Shown here: positions 1 to 6,976 of the stretch, piece after piece
Numbering within the stretch: the stretch's first letter is position 1
How the letters are laid out: each line of letters begins with the position of its first letter
Source: CAYYGL01 sp964471235
GTDB taxonomy: Bacteria; Calditrichota; Calditrichia; RBG-13-44-9; J075
NCBI GenBank assembly: GCA_964471235.1
Contig: CAYYGL010000010.1
Coordinates: 1-46,131 of the forward strand
Reading direction: 5' to 3'
DNA length: 46,131 nt
The notes under the pieces: model-generated
Told to the model about the DNA's origin: nothing
Databases searched by the model: none
The model's input: only the letters and a program-made list of their open reading frames with translations
Translations under genes and position numbers: made by a program

Positions 1-57
1 TGAGGAGGCAGCTTGAACCTCTCCAAACAATTTCAACTAACTATTGGATTATCTCTT

Positions 58-1173
58 TCAAAACACGTGTCCAAAATTAAAAAATATCCGGCTGCCTTCC
101 CTACTGATCCCCATGTCGAACCGCACCACAAAATTAGTCAGATAATACCGCAACCCCCAGCCCCAGTTGGTATGCCAGTTGTTCATAGTCAGTTTTTGAA
201 TCTTCTCCATCACCCGCCCGGCATCGGTGAACACCACCCCACCCAGAGTTTTGTAGAGTGGGAAGCGATATTCCAACGATGCCAGGGTCATGGCTTTATC
301 CAGAAAGCGGTCGGCTTTATACCCCCGGGCGGTCCAGCTATCCCCGATTTTGCTTAGCTCCTGATAGGGAGCCACTCCCTTGACCTGCTGCATCCACCAG
401 CGGAGTGCAACAATATGACCGGGCAATATCTCCCGATAGGTGCTCCACTCCATCCGATATGCGGTAAAATTCCAGTCGCTTCCCAGAGGGGGGAGTGCCT
501 GCCCCGCGGACAACATCAATCGCATGCCGCGATGAGGATGTATTTGACTGTCCCGGCTGTCGTAGCGGAGATTAACCCCCAGCAACGAAACGGAGTTCTC
601 CTGTGCACCGGGAATTTCCGGGGAGATGGTACCCCAGTTCAGTTCATAATCGTATACGCTATAATGAGTAAAGCGGATTACCCCCTCCACGATCCAGGTT
701 GGGGAGAAGGCATGCCCCAGGGTCTGCTCAATTTTGAAGAATTCCCGGGGGAACTGGTACTCGTTGTCCCGCGTATCGTTTCCAATGCCGAAGTAATTGC
801 TCTTCAGCAGCTTGTCCCATTCCACCTTAAGGTCCCATGCCAATCGATAGGCACTGCCCTGGCGCAATTCATAATCCGGCAGCGAGAATTGAAAAGCGTA
901 CCATTGCTCGCCCTTACTACTGGCAAAAAGGGTGAGATCAAATGATTCCCGCTGCTGGAAATAATTCTTCAGCACCCCTTTACCGCCAAACCCGAAACCA
1001 ATGTCGGAATCATACATCAGGATGGGGAAAGCGTTCAGGAGCGCCCCGGAATTCTGCTGCTTTTTCTTCGCCCATGCGTTCACCGGCATCCCGGATAGAA
1101 CCAACCAAAATATGAACAACCAGGCTGAGAAAACGGCTAATGAATTCATACGCGTTACCCGGAATTGGTCCAT
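58..1173 (-). CDS. Omp85/BamA-family outer membrane beta-barrel protein without POTRA domains
   Basis: Predicted outer-membrane barrel of about 371 residues. After a signal peptide (hydrophobic core AVFSAWLFIFWLVLSG, cleavage near AWA-KK) the protein goes straight into barrel strands. It carries the Omp85 features YDSRDS...HRG in the middle and TARGYKADRF near the C-terminus (the RGY/RGF element of the lid loop), and ends in Phe (FNFGHVF), as outer-membrane barrels do. No POTRA repeats fit between the signal peptide and the barrel, so it is not a BamA. The ATG at 1173 is chosen because AGAGG lies 7 nt upstream; a longer start at 1194 and a shorter one at 1149 are possible. It lies 27 bp downstream of the metallophosphatase gene, so the two are probably one operon. 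The transported or anchored partner is unknown. Confidence 0.85.
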   Translation of the reverse strand: MDQFRVTRMNSLAVFSAWLFIFWLVLSGMPVNAWAKKKQQNSGALLNAFPILMYDSDIGFGFGGKGVLKNYFQQRESFDLTLFASSKGEQWYAFQFSLPDYELRQGSAYRLAWDLKVEWDKLLKSNYFGIGNDTRDNEYQFPREFFKIEQTLGHAFSPTWIVEGVIRFTHYSVYDYELNWGTISPEIPGAQENSVSLLGVNLRYDSRDSQIHPHRGMRLMLSAGQALPPLGSDWNFTAYRMEWSTYREILPGHIVALRWWMQQVKGVAPYQELSKIGDSWTARGYKADRFLDKAMTLASLEYRFPLYKTLGGVVFTDAGRVMEKIQKLTMNNWHTNWGWGLRYYLTNFVVRFDMGISREGSRIFFNFGHVF

Positions 1174-1200
1174 AATGACGCCTCTTATCTTCATACGACA

Positions 1201-2802
1201 TCAATGGGATTGATTAAACGTGTTTGTTTGCTGTATCCTTTTAAAAGATGTTTCATGATGCTTCACAAACTCTGTTACCACCTGCACCACCGAAACTGAA
1301 TAGGTGGTCAAATTCGCCGGCTGGATATGGAAGAGCGCCGGTAAATATTCCGCCGTTTGACTACTGGAAACGATGGTATAGATGCTGTCCGGTTGCAGCG
1401 ATTGATTACCAATGGTTACGGTGTTCAGAGATAATTTCTCATCTTCTTTTTTCAGGGTGAAGTGCAATCCGTCGCTTTGCATCAGGTAGTCAAAGCGCTG
1501 ATTCTTCGGGTCAATGTATCGGGTGAGCTCTGAGAGGATTCCGCTAATTTGCCTTCCGCTGAGCTGAAAGGTCACGATTCGAAATCCCAGGTGATCGGAA
1601 CTATCGTATCCATAGGGATACACCCGGAAAAGGTCCGCGGCGGTGATTTCTCCCGGATAAAGGTCTTCCACAATGTGCCCGGTGGGTTCCAAGGCATAAT
1701 CTGCCGCGGGACGAAACCAGCGCATGGCTGCGGTGACTAATCTCCCCACATCGGTGGTTGGTTTCTCAGGAAGTTCGGGGATGTGACTCAACAAGGTATC
1801 GTTTTCAGCCAGAGGTTGATAAGGGTTCCCCAGGACAGGAGTGAAGGCATCCACCACCCCCTGCTTGAGTTCGGCAATGGCGCGGGCAACGGCAGGCAGT
1901 TCCGGCACACTGGCATCAATTTCTTTCAAGGTGTAATCCAGCAATCGGGTGGATGTGCCATCGAACACCAGCCGCAATTTTCCCACATAATGATAAAACT
2001 CACCGGCCTGCACGATGGGGATATCATTCACCATCACCGGTTGTTGCAGTACACTATGGGTATGCCCACCGATGATGGCATCTACCCCATTGAGGTCCGC
2101 TGCCAGTTGCCGGTCTAATGGTAATCCCAGGTGGGAGAGCATGATCACCACCTGCGCCCCCTGCCGGTGGAGTGCTTCGATTTCCCGCTGAGCCACCGCC
2201 ACCAGGGCGGTATCTAAAAAAACCGGTGCGGGACGGCTTTCCACATTGGTCGCCGGGGTGGTTAACCCGAAAAGACCAATCTTGAGATTTCTGCGTTGGA
2301 TAATGATATGAGGGGTAACCCGGGAAGCGAGTTGGGGAACCGCTGAAAGATTCCTGGCGTTGCTGCACAGAATGTGAAAGTGAGCGGATAAACCGGCGGA
2401 GGAGAGAATCTCTCCCAGTTGCTGTGAACCCACGTCAAACTCGTGATTTCCCAGCAGCAGGGCATCAAACCCCAGCTGGTCCAGCAACTGCAGCTCCGGC
2501 ACCCCGAAATAGCGATTGAACATCAGCGTTCCGACCATGAAATCTCCGCAGTGGAGCAGGATGGGGTTCGGTTCGCGGGCTTTCCAGGATGAGATCACGG
2601 TTGCGGCACGCGCCAGACCACCCCTTTGCCCACTGGCATAAGGCAGCAGGTTGGAGTGGGTATCGTTGACATGAATTATAGTGAGGGTATCCGCCGGAAT
2701 TATGTGGTGCTTCGTTTGACCCATTTCATGGATACCAAGATTCCAGAACAAAATGGGAATGATAAACAACCATTTGAAACTGTAAAAAATCTTTTTATTC
2801 AT
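1201..2802 (-). CDS. Secreted 5'-nucleotidase / bifunctional metallophosphatase (UshA-like)
   Basis: Calcineurin-like phosphoesterase of the 5'-nucleotidase/2',3'-cyclic phosphodiesterase family, exported to the periplasm or cell surface. An N-terminal hydrophobic signal (FKWLFIIPILFWNLGI) precedes the metal-binding motifs: HVNDTHSN (D47, H49), HCGDF (D87), GNHEFD (N119, H120) and GGHTHS near residue 245. The C-terminal half is the 5'-nucleotidase substrate domain (YGYDSSDHLGF, LSGRQISGIL, SDGLHF). Expected activity is dephosphorylation of nucleotides or UDP-sugars for nucleoside and phosphate salvage; the exact substrate cannot be read from sequence. The ATG at 2802 has GGAGG 7 nt upstream; a TTG two codons earlier is less likely. 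It is the first gene of a two-gene unit with the Omp85 barrel. Confidence 0.92.
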   Translation of the reverse strand: MNKKIFYSFKWLFIIPILFWNLGIHEMGQTKHHIIPADTLTIIHVNDTHSNLLPYASGQRGGLARAATVISSWKAREPNPILLHCGDFMVGTLMFNRYFGVPELQLLDQLGFDALLLGNHEFDVGSQQLGEILSSAGLSAHFHILCSNARNLSAVPQLASRVTPHIIIQRRNLKIGLFGLTTPATNVESRPAPVFLDTALVAVAQREIEALHRQGAQVVIMLSHLGLPLDRQLAADLNGVDAIIGGHTHSVLQQPVMVNDIPIVQAGEFYHYVGKLRLVFDGTSTRLLDYTLKEIDASVPELPAVARAIAELKQGVVDAFTPVLGNPYQPLAENDTLLSHIPELPEKPTTDVGRLVTAAMRWFRPAADYALEPTGHIVEDLYPGEITAADLFRVYPYGYDSSDHLGFRIVTFQLSGRQISGILSELTRYIDPKNQRFDYLMQSDGLHFTLKKEDEKLSLNTVTIGNQSLQPDSIYTIVSSSQTAEYLPALFHIQPANLTTYSVSVVQVVTEFVKHHETSFKRIQQTNTFNQSH

Positions 2803-3022
2803 CCTCAATCCTCCTGACTTTCATTCTGAGAAATACCAATTTTGATGCCAGATGACACAACGGCGTTGAACTATCTGTTTTTTAGATGTTTAAAAACAGT
2901 TGAGAAAGAATGGAGGCACTTCAGGAGGGTATGAAAAAGTAAACAGGTGTATAGTTCAGTAAGAAATAGATCTTGATTTTGGCACTTTCTAAATTAAATT
3001 GGCAAAAAAGGAGGTTTTTGAG

Positions 3023-3176
3023 ATGATTGTTTCTCTCGATAAATTTGGGCGAATATAAATTCTTAAAAATGAGAGAGCTTCTGGGCATTTCACCCGCGAC
3101 AAGTTTAAATATTGAATTTGAGGGTAATCGTATTATCCTCGAAGCCATCCAAGATGAGGAAGGAATTATAGAATAA
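3023..3176 (+). pseudogene. Frameshifted AbrB/MazE-type antitoxin (VapB-like) remnant
   Basis: ATG at 3023 with a strong SD (AGGAGG, 9-10 nt upstream) starts MIVSLDKFGRI, the typical beginning of AbrB-fold antitoxins (usually continuing VIPKKIRE). Here TAA interrupts directly after GRI. In a shifted frame the family sequence resumes as MRELLGISPATSLNIEFEG and then NRIILEAIQDEEGIIE, ending in TAA at 3174. The two halves join at the expected length if two A residues are restored in the A-tract near 3066 and the TAA is read as a sense codon. So there are at least two lesions. It sits just upstream of a truncated VapC, the usual antitoxin-toxin order. Non-functional in my view. Confidence 0.75.
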
Positions 3177-3217
3177 GAAAGGATACTGATCTTTAGAGTC
3201 CTAGAACACAATATTAA

Positions 3218-3427
3218 AAGGATGCTAAACTTATCTCCCTATTGATGGAAGATTATTTTCTAATCATCGAAAAAATGGAAACTTTAGGATTAAGAGGTGA
3301 AATAATTTATGATGCCATTGTGGTAGAATGCACCCAAAAATCGGTGACTAATGAAATCCGAACCTTAAATCCTAAAGATTTTTTTCATTTAGCTCAAGAT
3401 AGCACTCTCAAAATTATTTCGATTTGA
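3218..3427 (+). pseudogene. Truncated VapC-type PIN-domain toxin
   Basis: The open frame after an in-frame stop at 3215 gives DAKLISLLMEDYFLIIEKME, then GLRGEIIYDAIVVE and RTLNPKDFFHLA. This is the C-terminal half of a PIN ribonuclease: the GxIYDA motif carries a conserved acidic residue, and the LNPKDF strand is characteristic of VapC. The N-terminal half with the first catalytic Asp (normally IDTS) is absent, and only 41 bp separate it from the antitoxin remnant, so about half the gene has been deleted. A TTG at 3242 could be called as a start, but the homology begins upstream of it. Together with 3023-3176 this is a dead VapBC pair. Confidence 0.75.
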
Positions 3428-3495
3428 GAGATCCTATTACCATAACTTTGGTTCTCATTTTGCAATTTTTTATATAAAGATTTCGAGATTGTCTA

Positions 3496-3930
3496 TTGAA
3501 GAAAAAGTATATCTACAAATTAATAGCCAAAGTAATTGGTGGGTTAATTTTAATTACTCTCGTCGCCCTGATCGGTTGGATAGCTTTTTTATTTTACGTT
3601 TTCAACTCCTGGCGGGATGAAATTTGGTCTGAAAAAAACAGAATTATTGTTAACGAATATTTCTCTCCAGATTCATCGAAGAAAATAGGACTTTATAAAT
3701 ATGATTCAGGTGCCCTGGGGTATACAGCTATTCAGATGTCTATTTTATACACGGATGGCGCCTATCCCATTGGGGGGAATATTCTTCAGATAAATCGAAT
3801 CCCCCCTGAGGTAAATTGGGTTACTGATGATAGTGTTGTCGTTATATTAGATACATCTAACACACCTGGATTTGAAATAAAAGAGAATTGTATCATTGAT
3901 GGTGTCAAATTTAAATTTTTTATTAATTAA
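3496..3930 (+). CDS. Small membrane-anchored protein of unknown function
   Basis: A 144-residue protein starting at TTG, basic N-terminus (KKKYIYKLIAK) followed by one long hydrophobic segment at about residues 12-34 and then a soluble domain of mixed beta character (EYFSPDSSKKIGLYKYDSG...DDSVVVILD). The topology suggests an N-in single-pass protein with the domain outside the cytoplasm. The pattern 'SPDSSKKIGLYKYDSGAL' is reminiscent of small DUF5412-like proteins, but I cannot confirm this. It is AT-rich compared with neighbouring genes and stands alone among decayed toxin-antitoxin genes, which fits acquired accessory DNA. No convincing SD precedes the TTG, so the start is uncertain. Confidence 0.55.
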   Translation: MKKKYIYKLIAKVIGGLILITLVALIGWIAFLFYVFNSWRDEIWSEKNRIIVNEYFSPDSSKKIGLYKYDSGALGYTAIQMSILYTDGAYPIGGNILQINRIPPEVNWVTDDSVVVILDTSNTPGFEIKENCIIDGVKFKFFIN

Positions 3931-3950
3931 CAGGAGTTCGATGTAACTTG

Positions 3951-4059
3951 AAATAGAACACAGATTAAACAGATAACGCTGATTTACACGGATGATTGTT
4001 CGTAAAATAAAAAAATTCTGCGAAAATCCGGGTCATCCGGCTCTATCCACGTTCTATTT
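3951..4059. repeat. 109-bp imperfect palindromic intergenic repeat
   Basis: The element begins AAATAGAAC and ends GTTCTATTT, a perfect 9-bp inverted pair. The inside is also loosely inverted: CACGGATGATT on the left matches AAAATCCGGGTCATCCGG on the right in reverse complement. The wording (CACAGATTAAACAGAT, CTGATTTACACGGAT) resembles a dispersed intergenic repeat seen in many environmental genomes. It lies directly after the 3496 gene and might act as a hairpin terminator. No coding frame crosses it. Confidence 0.5.
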
Positions 4060-4103
4060 TTCTTATGCCGAACTGACGTTAACTAACAAAGTAAAACAAA
4101 TGA

Positions 4104-4280
4104 TCTGTAGTATATGAGGAAAGTCTTAAAGATTATCATAGTCTACAAGCTGAAGATATTCAAAATTGTTTACATTTTGGAGCCAAGTCTCTGGCCATTG
4201 CATCGTTTCTGGCCTGGATGGAACATACTTATTGTGAGTTCAAGAAATTTTATTCATCCTCTACGAGGATGGCAAGGTAG
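4104..4280 (+). pseudogene. DUF433-type antitoxin fragment
   Basis: The frame following a stop at 4101 reads EESLKDYHSLQAEDIQNCL then HFGAKSLA, which matches the C-terminal helices of DUF433 antitoxins (typical form: EEILEDYPHLTLEDIRACLAYAA). The N-terminal GxPxIxGTRIPV part is missing, there is no start codon, and the tail runs into the repeat array before a TAG at 4278. This is a residual scrap of a second toxin-antitoxin module. Confidence is moderate because the match is short and made by eye. Confidence 0.5.
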
Positions 4281-4452
4281 ACGTTTGTATTAAACTTTTC
4301 TACAATAATTTTACCTCTACGAGGTAAGTTTTTCAGAAACAATCTGTTAAAAACTCCAAACCGGTGAATCCATTACCAACTTCGTAGAAGCTGTATTATT
4401 GTAGTGAAGCATATCCCGGCACCCAGGATAATAAAATCCTCGTAGAGGATTC
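4255..4452. repeat. Array of short palindromic repeats (CCTCTACGAGG type), copy 1
   Basis: Contains the palindromes ATCCTCTACGAGGAT (4256-4270), TTACCTCTACGAGGTAA and AATCCTCGTAGAGGATT (4436-4452). It also has TTTTCTACAATAAT (4296-4309) facing an inverted ATTATTGTAG (4395-4404). The same set of modules recurs at 6672-6779, so this is a dispersed element rather than local noise. Unit spacing is irregular and there are no unique constant-length spacers, so it is not a CRISPR array. No gene is visible inside. Confidence 0.7.
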
Positions 4453-4522
4453 ATAATAAGCCCTTAAATTTGTTTCTTTGTCGATAAATGGACGATAGAA
4501 ACCTTTCCTTCTTGCGTTCCCC

Positions 4523-5872
4523 TTATTTGTTTCCCCCCAACTCCTTCACCAACCGGCTTAAGTAAGTTCGTTGAATCTGCAAAATTTTAGCGGCCTGGGT
4601 TTGATTGCCACTGGTGTATTCCAGCATGTGCCGGAGGTATTCTTTCTTAAATTCGGTTAACGCTTCCTGTAACGGACGTGGCTGAAAAATGCTTTCCCTG
4701 GCTCCCCCCGGTGGGGAAAGGAAGGAAAAATCTTTCTCGGTAAGACGGTTCCTCTGACAGAGAACGACTGCCCGCTCCACGGCATTTTGCAGTTCACGGA
4801 TGTTGCCATACCAGGGATACCGGGATAATTTTTCCACCAGTTGCTCGGTATACGCTAAACGGGGTTTCCCAAATTCCTTCTTATACTTTTGAAAAAAGTG
4901 CTCGAATAGCGGGACGATATCTTCCGGTCGCTCGCGCAGGGGCGGAATGTGAATATTTACCACATTGATGCGGTAGAATAAATCTTCCCGAAACTCCCCC
5001 TTTGCCACCATTTTATCCAGCTCGCGGTTGGTGGCACAGATCACCCGCACATCCGAACGCAGGGTCTCCGTACCCCCGACCCGGTTAAATTCCCCATATT
5101 CCAGGAAATGCAGCAGTTTTGCCTGGAGATTCAACGGCAACTCCCCGATTTCATCCAGAAACAACGTCCCGCGGTGGGCAAGTTCCACTCGCCCTCGTTT
5201 TTGCTTCACCGCTCCGGTAAAGGCGCCCTTCTCGTGTCCAAACAGGTCGCTTTCCAGAAGGGTATCAGACAGGGTGGCGCAATTGATATAGACAAATGGG
5301 AACGCCGAGCGGAGACTCTTCTGATGAATGTAATGGGCAAGCAGATGTTTCCCGGTGCCGGTTTCGCCGTTCAGGAGGATGGTCACATCCTTTTGGGCAG
5401 CGGTGGTTGCATCCCGGATCACCCTCTGCATCACCCGGCTGGTACCGACGACCATGGTCCAGCGATCCGCGACCTCCAGCTCATGGGCATGGAGTTGATT
5501 CAACATGCGCATCTTTTCCGATAACCGTTGCAGGGTGAGCAGCAAGTGCTCCGGTTCAATGGGTTTGGTGAGAAAATTCTCGGCGCCTTCTTTCATGGCT
5601 TCCACCGCTTTGTCAATGCTCCCGAAGGCGGTGAGCATTAAAATGGGGATTTGCGGGGTATGGGATTTAAACTCCTTCAACAGGTCCATCCCGGAGCCAT
5701 CCGGCAGGTGGAGATCCAGCAACACCAGATCCGGGAGCTGCTGTTTGAAGAGCTGCCGGCCCGCCTCCACCATTCCGGCAACCCGCACTTCAAATTCCTG
5801 GTTTTCCAGGAACTGTTTCACTTCCCGGGTAAATTCCCAATCATCATCAATGAGGAGAAGGTTGATTTTCAT
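4523..5872 (-). CDS. NtrC-family sigma-54-dependent response regulator
   Basis: A 449-residue transcription activator with all three NtrC domains. Receiver: acidic pocket DDD at 9-11, phospho-acceptor D53 in LLDLHLP, T81 and K103. AAA+ domain: Walker A GETGTGKH (169-176), the sigma-54-contacting GAFTGA loop (216-221), Walker B FLDEIGE and the R-finger region ELPLNLQ...RINVVNIHIPPLRERPEDI. C-terminus: a Fis-type helix-turn-helix (NQTQAAKILQIQRTYLSRLV). When phosphorylated it should oligomerise, bind upstream enhancers and remodel sigma-54 RNA polymerase. The ATG at 5872 is preceded by GAGGATATC. The likely partner is the histidine kinase at 6977-9385 on the same strand, although 1.1 kb of repeats lie between them. 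Its regulon is not visible here, and no rpoN is in the window. Confidence 0.95.
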   Translation of the reverse strand: MKINLLLIDDDWEFTREVKQFLENQEFEVRVAGMVEAGRQLFKQQLPDLVLLDLHLPDGSGMDLLKEFKSHTPQIPILMLTAFGSIDKAVEAMKEGAENFLTKPIEPEHLLLTLQRLSEKMRMLNQLHAHELEVADRWTMVVGTSRVMQRVIRDATTAAQKDVTILLNGETGTGKHLLAHYIHQKSLRSAFPFVYINCATLSDTLLESDLFGHEKGAFTGAVKQKRGRVELAHRGTLFLDEIGELPLNLQAKLLHFLEYGEFNRVGGTETLRSDVRVICATNRELDKMVAKGEFREDLFYRINVVNIHIPPLRERPEDIVPLFEHFFQKYKKEFGKPRLAYTEQLVEKLSRYPWYGNIRELQNAVERAVVLCQRNRLTEKDFSFLSPPGGARESIFQPRPLQEALTEFKKEYLRHMLEYTSGNQTQAAKILQIQRTYLSRLVKELGGNK

Positions 5873-6054
5873 GATATCCTCGACTGAGTTATCTGTTTGT
5901 TTTCTCTCGTGACCAAGCCCCGTGAAGGGGATTTCCGGAGCATCAAAACTTGTTTTGATCTAATGTAGAAGATGGCCACTATTTCCAGGTCAAAATAAAT
6001 TTCCCCACAGGGGTAGCTTCGCTATAACGCTCCGACTACTTTTGTCAAAATAAA

Positions 6055-6094
6055 TTTTGACGCTCCGATTCGCTTTGGTCAAAGTAATGAAGTT
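6055..6094. repeat. 40-bp dispersed repeat, copy 1
   Basis: TTTTGACGCTCCGATTCGC followed by TTTGGTCAAAGTAATGAAGTT. It matches 6845-6884 at 37 of 40 positions. A third, more diverged relative with TTTTGACGCTCCG lies near 6195. The ends TTTTGAC and GTCAAA are themselves inverted, so each unit can fold. Confidence 0.65.
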
Positions 6095-6420
6095 TGAAGA
6101 AATAACCGTGTTACTTTCTCATTAACACCGGGATTATGAAGTTTGAATAATTAATCGGGCTATTTTTAATGCTCGCAGCGGAGTGTCAAAACAAGTTTTG
6201 ACGCTCCGTTGTAAACGTAGGAGCGACAAAATTTATTTTGTCGGTGGCACGGTTATTTAATCAAAATTCATCATCCCGGTGCTAAAAGCTTCCTACCTGT
6301 TCGTGGGAACCGTTTCTCCCGCAGGGATGCCTTTGGCAAACGGTTTCGTAGCCCTTCATGGCACGGTTAATTCTTCAAAGATCATCAACGGTTTCATTCA
6401 AAGTCTTAAAGTAGAATTAG

Positions 6421-6625
6421 TACCGGACACTTTTTCAACATGACACCCCTAACGGGGTTAATGAGAAAAAAAGGCTCAATTTGCTACTGACATGACACCC
6501 CAGACGGGGTTTATTGGGGCAAAAACCGCGTAGCGGTGCAATATTAATAGCCCATCGGGTGCTCCAAACTCACATAAACTCCGTAGGAGTGGCATGTTGA
6601 TCTGCCTTTGTAAAAGTGTCCGGTA
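6421..6625. mobile_element. Candidate MITE-like element with 14-bp perfect terminal inverted repeats
   Basis: Left end TACCGGACACTTTT (6421-6434), right end AAAAGTGTCCGGTA (6612-6625), exact reverse complements. Just inside lie a second inverted pair, TCAACATG (6435-6442) and CATGTTGA (6593-6600). The interior is a row of small palindromes: CCCCTAACGGGG, CCCCAGACGGGG, ACCGCGTAGCGGT, AGCCCATCGGGTGCT and ACTCCGTAGGAGT. No transposase or ORF is present, so any movement would need a transposase in trans. I see no clear target-site duplication. It could also be an ordinary repeat cluster that merely has paired ends. Confidence 0.5.
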
Positions 6626-6671
6626 TTGAATGAATTCTCTCCCCCGGATTTAATGGAGGGAGGCTTATTCA

Positions 6672-6779
6672 TTTTCTACAATAATCCAACCTTTATAAGG
6701 TTAACGTGGAACATCATCGATGTTTCATTATTGTAGAAGAAAACACAACCACAATTTTCTCCCATCCTTGTAGAGGATG
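6672..6779. repeat. Array of short palindromic repeats, copy 2
   Basis: Shares its modules with 4255-4452: TTTTCTACAATAAT (6672-6685), inverted ATTATTGTAG (6727-6736) and CATCCTTGTAGAGGATG (6763-6779). A central AACATCATCGATGTT hairpin sits at about 6710-6724. The recurrence of the same outer modules with different inner palindromes suggests a mobile or recombining repeat family. No gene inside. Confidence 0.65.
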
Positions 6780-6844
6780 AATAAGCATTGTCAATAGCAC
6801 GGTTAATTCTTCTGGGTATCCATGGCTTCGCCAAAAGATCATAA

Positions 6845-6884
6845 TTTTGACGCTCCGATTCGCCCTGGTCAAAATAATGAAGTT
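6845..6884. repeat. 40-bp dispersed repeat, copy 2
   Basis: TTTTGACGCTCCGATTCGC followed by CCTGGTCAAAATAATGAAGTT; 37 of 40 bases match 6055-6094. It lies 33 bp after the second copy of the 16-mer GCACGGTTAATTCTTC (6797-6812). Confidence 0.65.
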
Positions 6885-6892
6885 CCCCCCCT

Positions 6893-6917
6893 CGTTCCCA
6901 AACTCCGTTTGGGAACG
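6893..6917. repeat. 25-bp palindrome of the 'GTTCCCAAACTCCGTTTGGGAAC' class
   Basis: Arms CGTTCCCAAAC and GTTTGGGAACG flank the 3-nt centre TCC. From memory, this widespread intergenic palindrome generates spurious small proteins containing VPKLRLGT or FPNGVWERG in many annotated genomes; both reading frames appear here. A smaller GAAACTCCGTTTC palindrome follows at about 6929-6941. Confidence 0.7.
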
Positions 6918-6976
6918 ACATCAGACACGAAACTCCGTTTCAAAAAACATAAAAACTCTGCTCCAGGCAATCACCA

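Larger units (their letters stand above)
5873..6976. other. 1.1-kb non-coding, repeat-rich intergenic region
   Basis: No credible gene. The stretch is a patchwork of dispersed repeats: CCCCGTGAAGGGG near 5920, near-duplicate 40-mers at 6055-6094 and 6845-6884, an exact 16-mer GCACGGTTAATTCTTC at 6361 and 6797, the 205-bp inverted-end element 6421-6625, the second palindrome array 6672-6779 and the GTTTGGGAAC palindrome at 6893-6917. A reading frame on the minus strand (6676-6921) starting SFPNGVWERG is produced by the last repeat and is not a gene. It separates the response regulator from its probable kinase and must hold the regulator's promoter, which I could not identify. Confidence 0.8.

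Noticed and set aside
1001..1213. Various plus-strand frames over the Omp85, metallophosphatase and kinase genes
   Set aside because: They lie opposite well-supported genes, lack SDs and show no domain content.
2875..2899. CTGTTTTT...AAAAACAG hairpin downstream of nothing
   Set aside because: It is AT-only, lies upstream of the metallophosphatase gene and follows no gene end, so a terminator role is unsupported.
4255..6779. Possible CRISPR array
   Set aside because: Repeat units differ in length and sequence, spacers are not uniform, and no cas genes are present; these are palindromic interspersed repeats.
6676..6921. Minus-strand 81-codon frame starting MSFPNGVWERG
   Set aside because: It is generated by the GTTTGGGAAC palindrome and adjoining repeats; no SD and no protein-like composition beyond the repeat.
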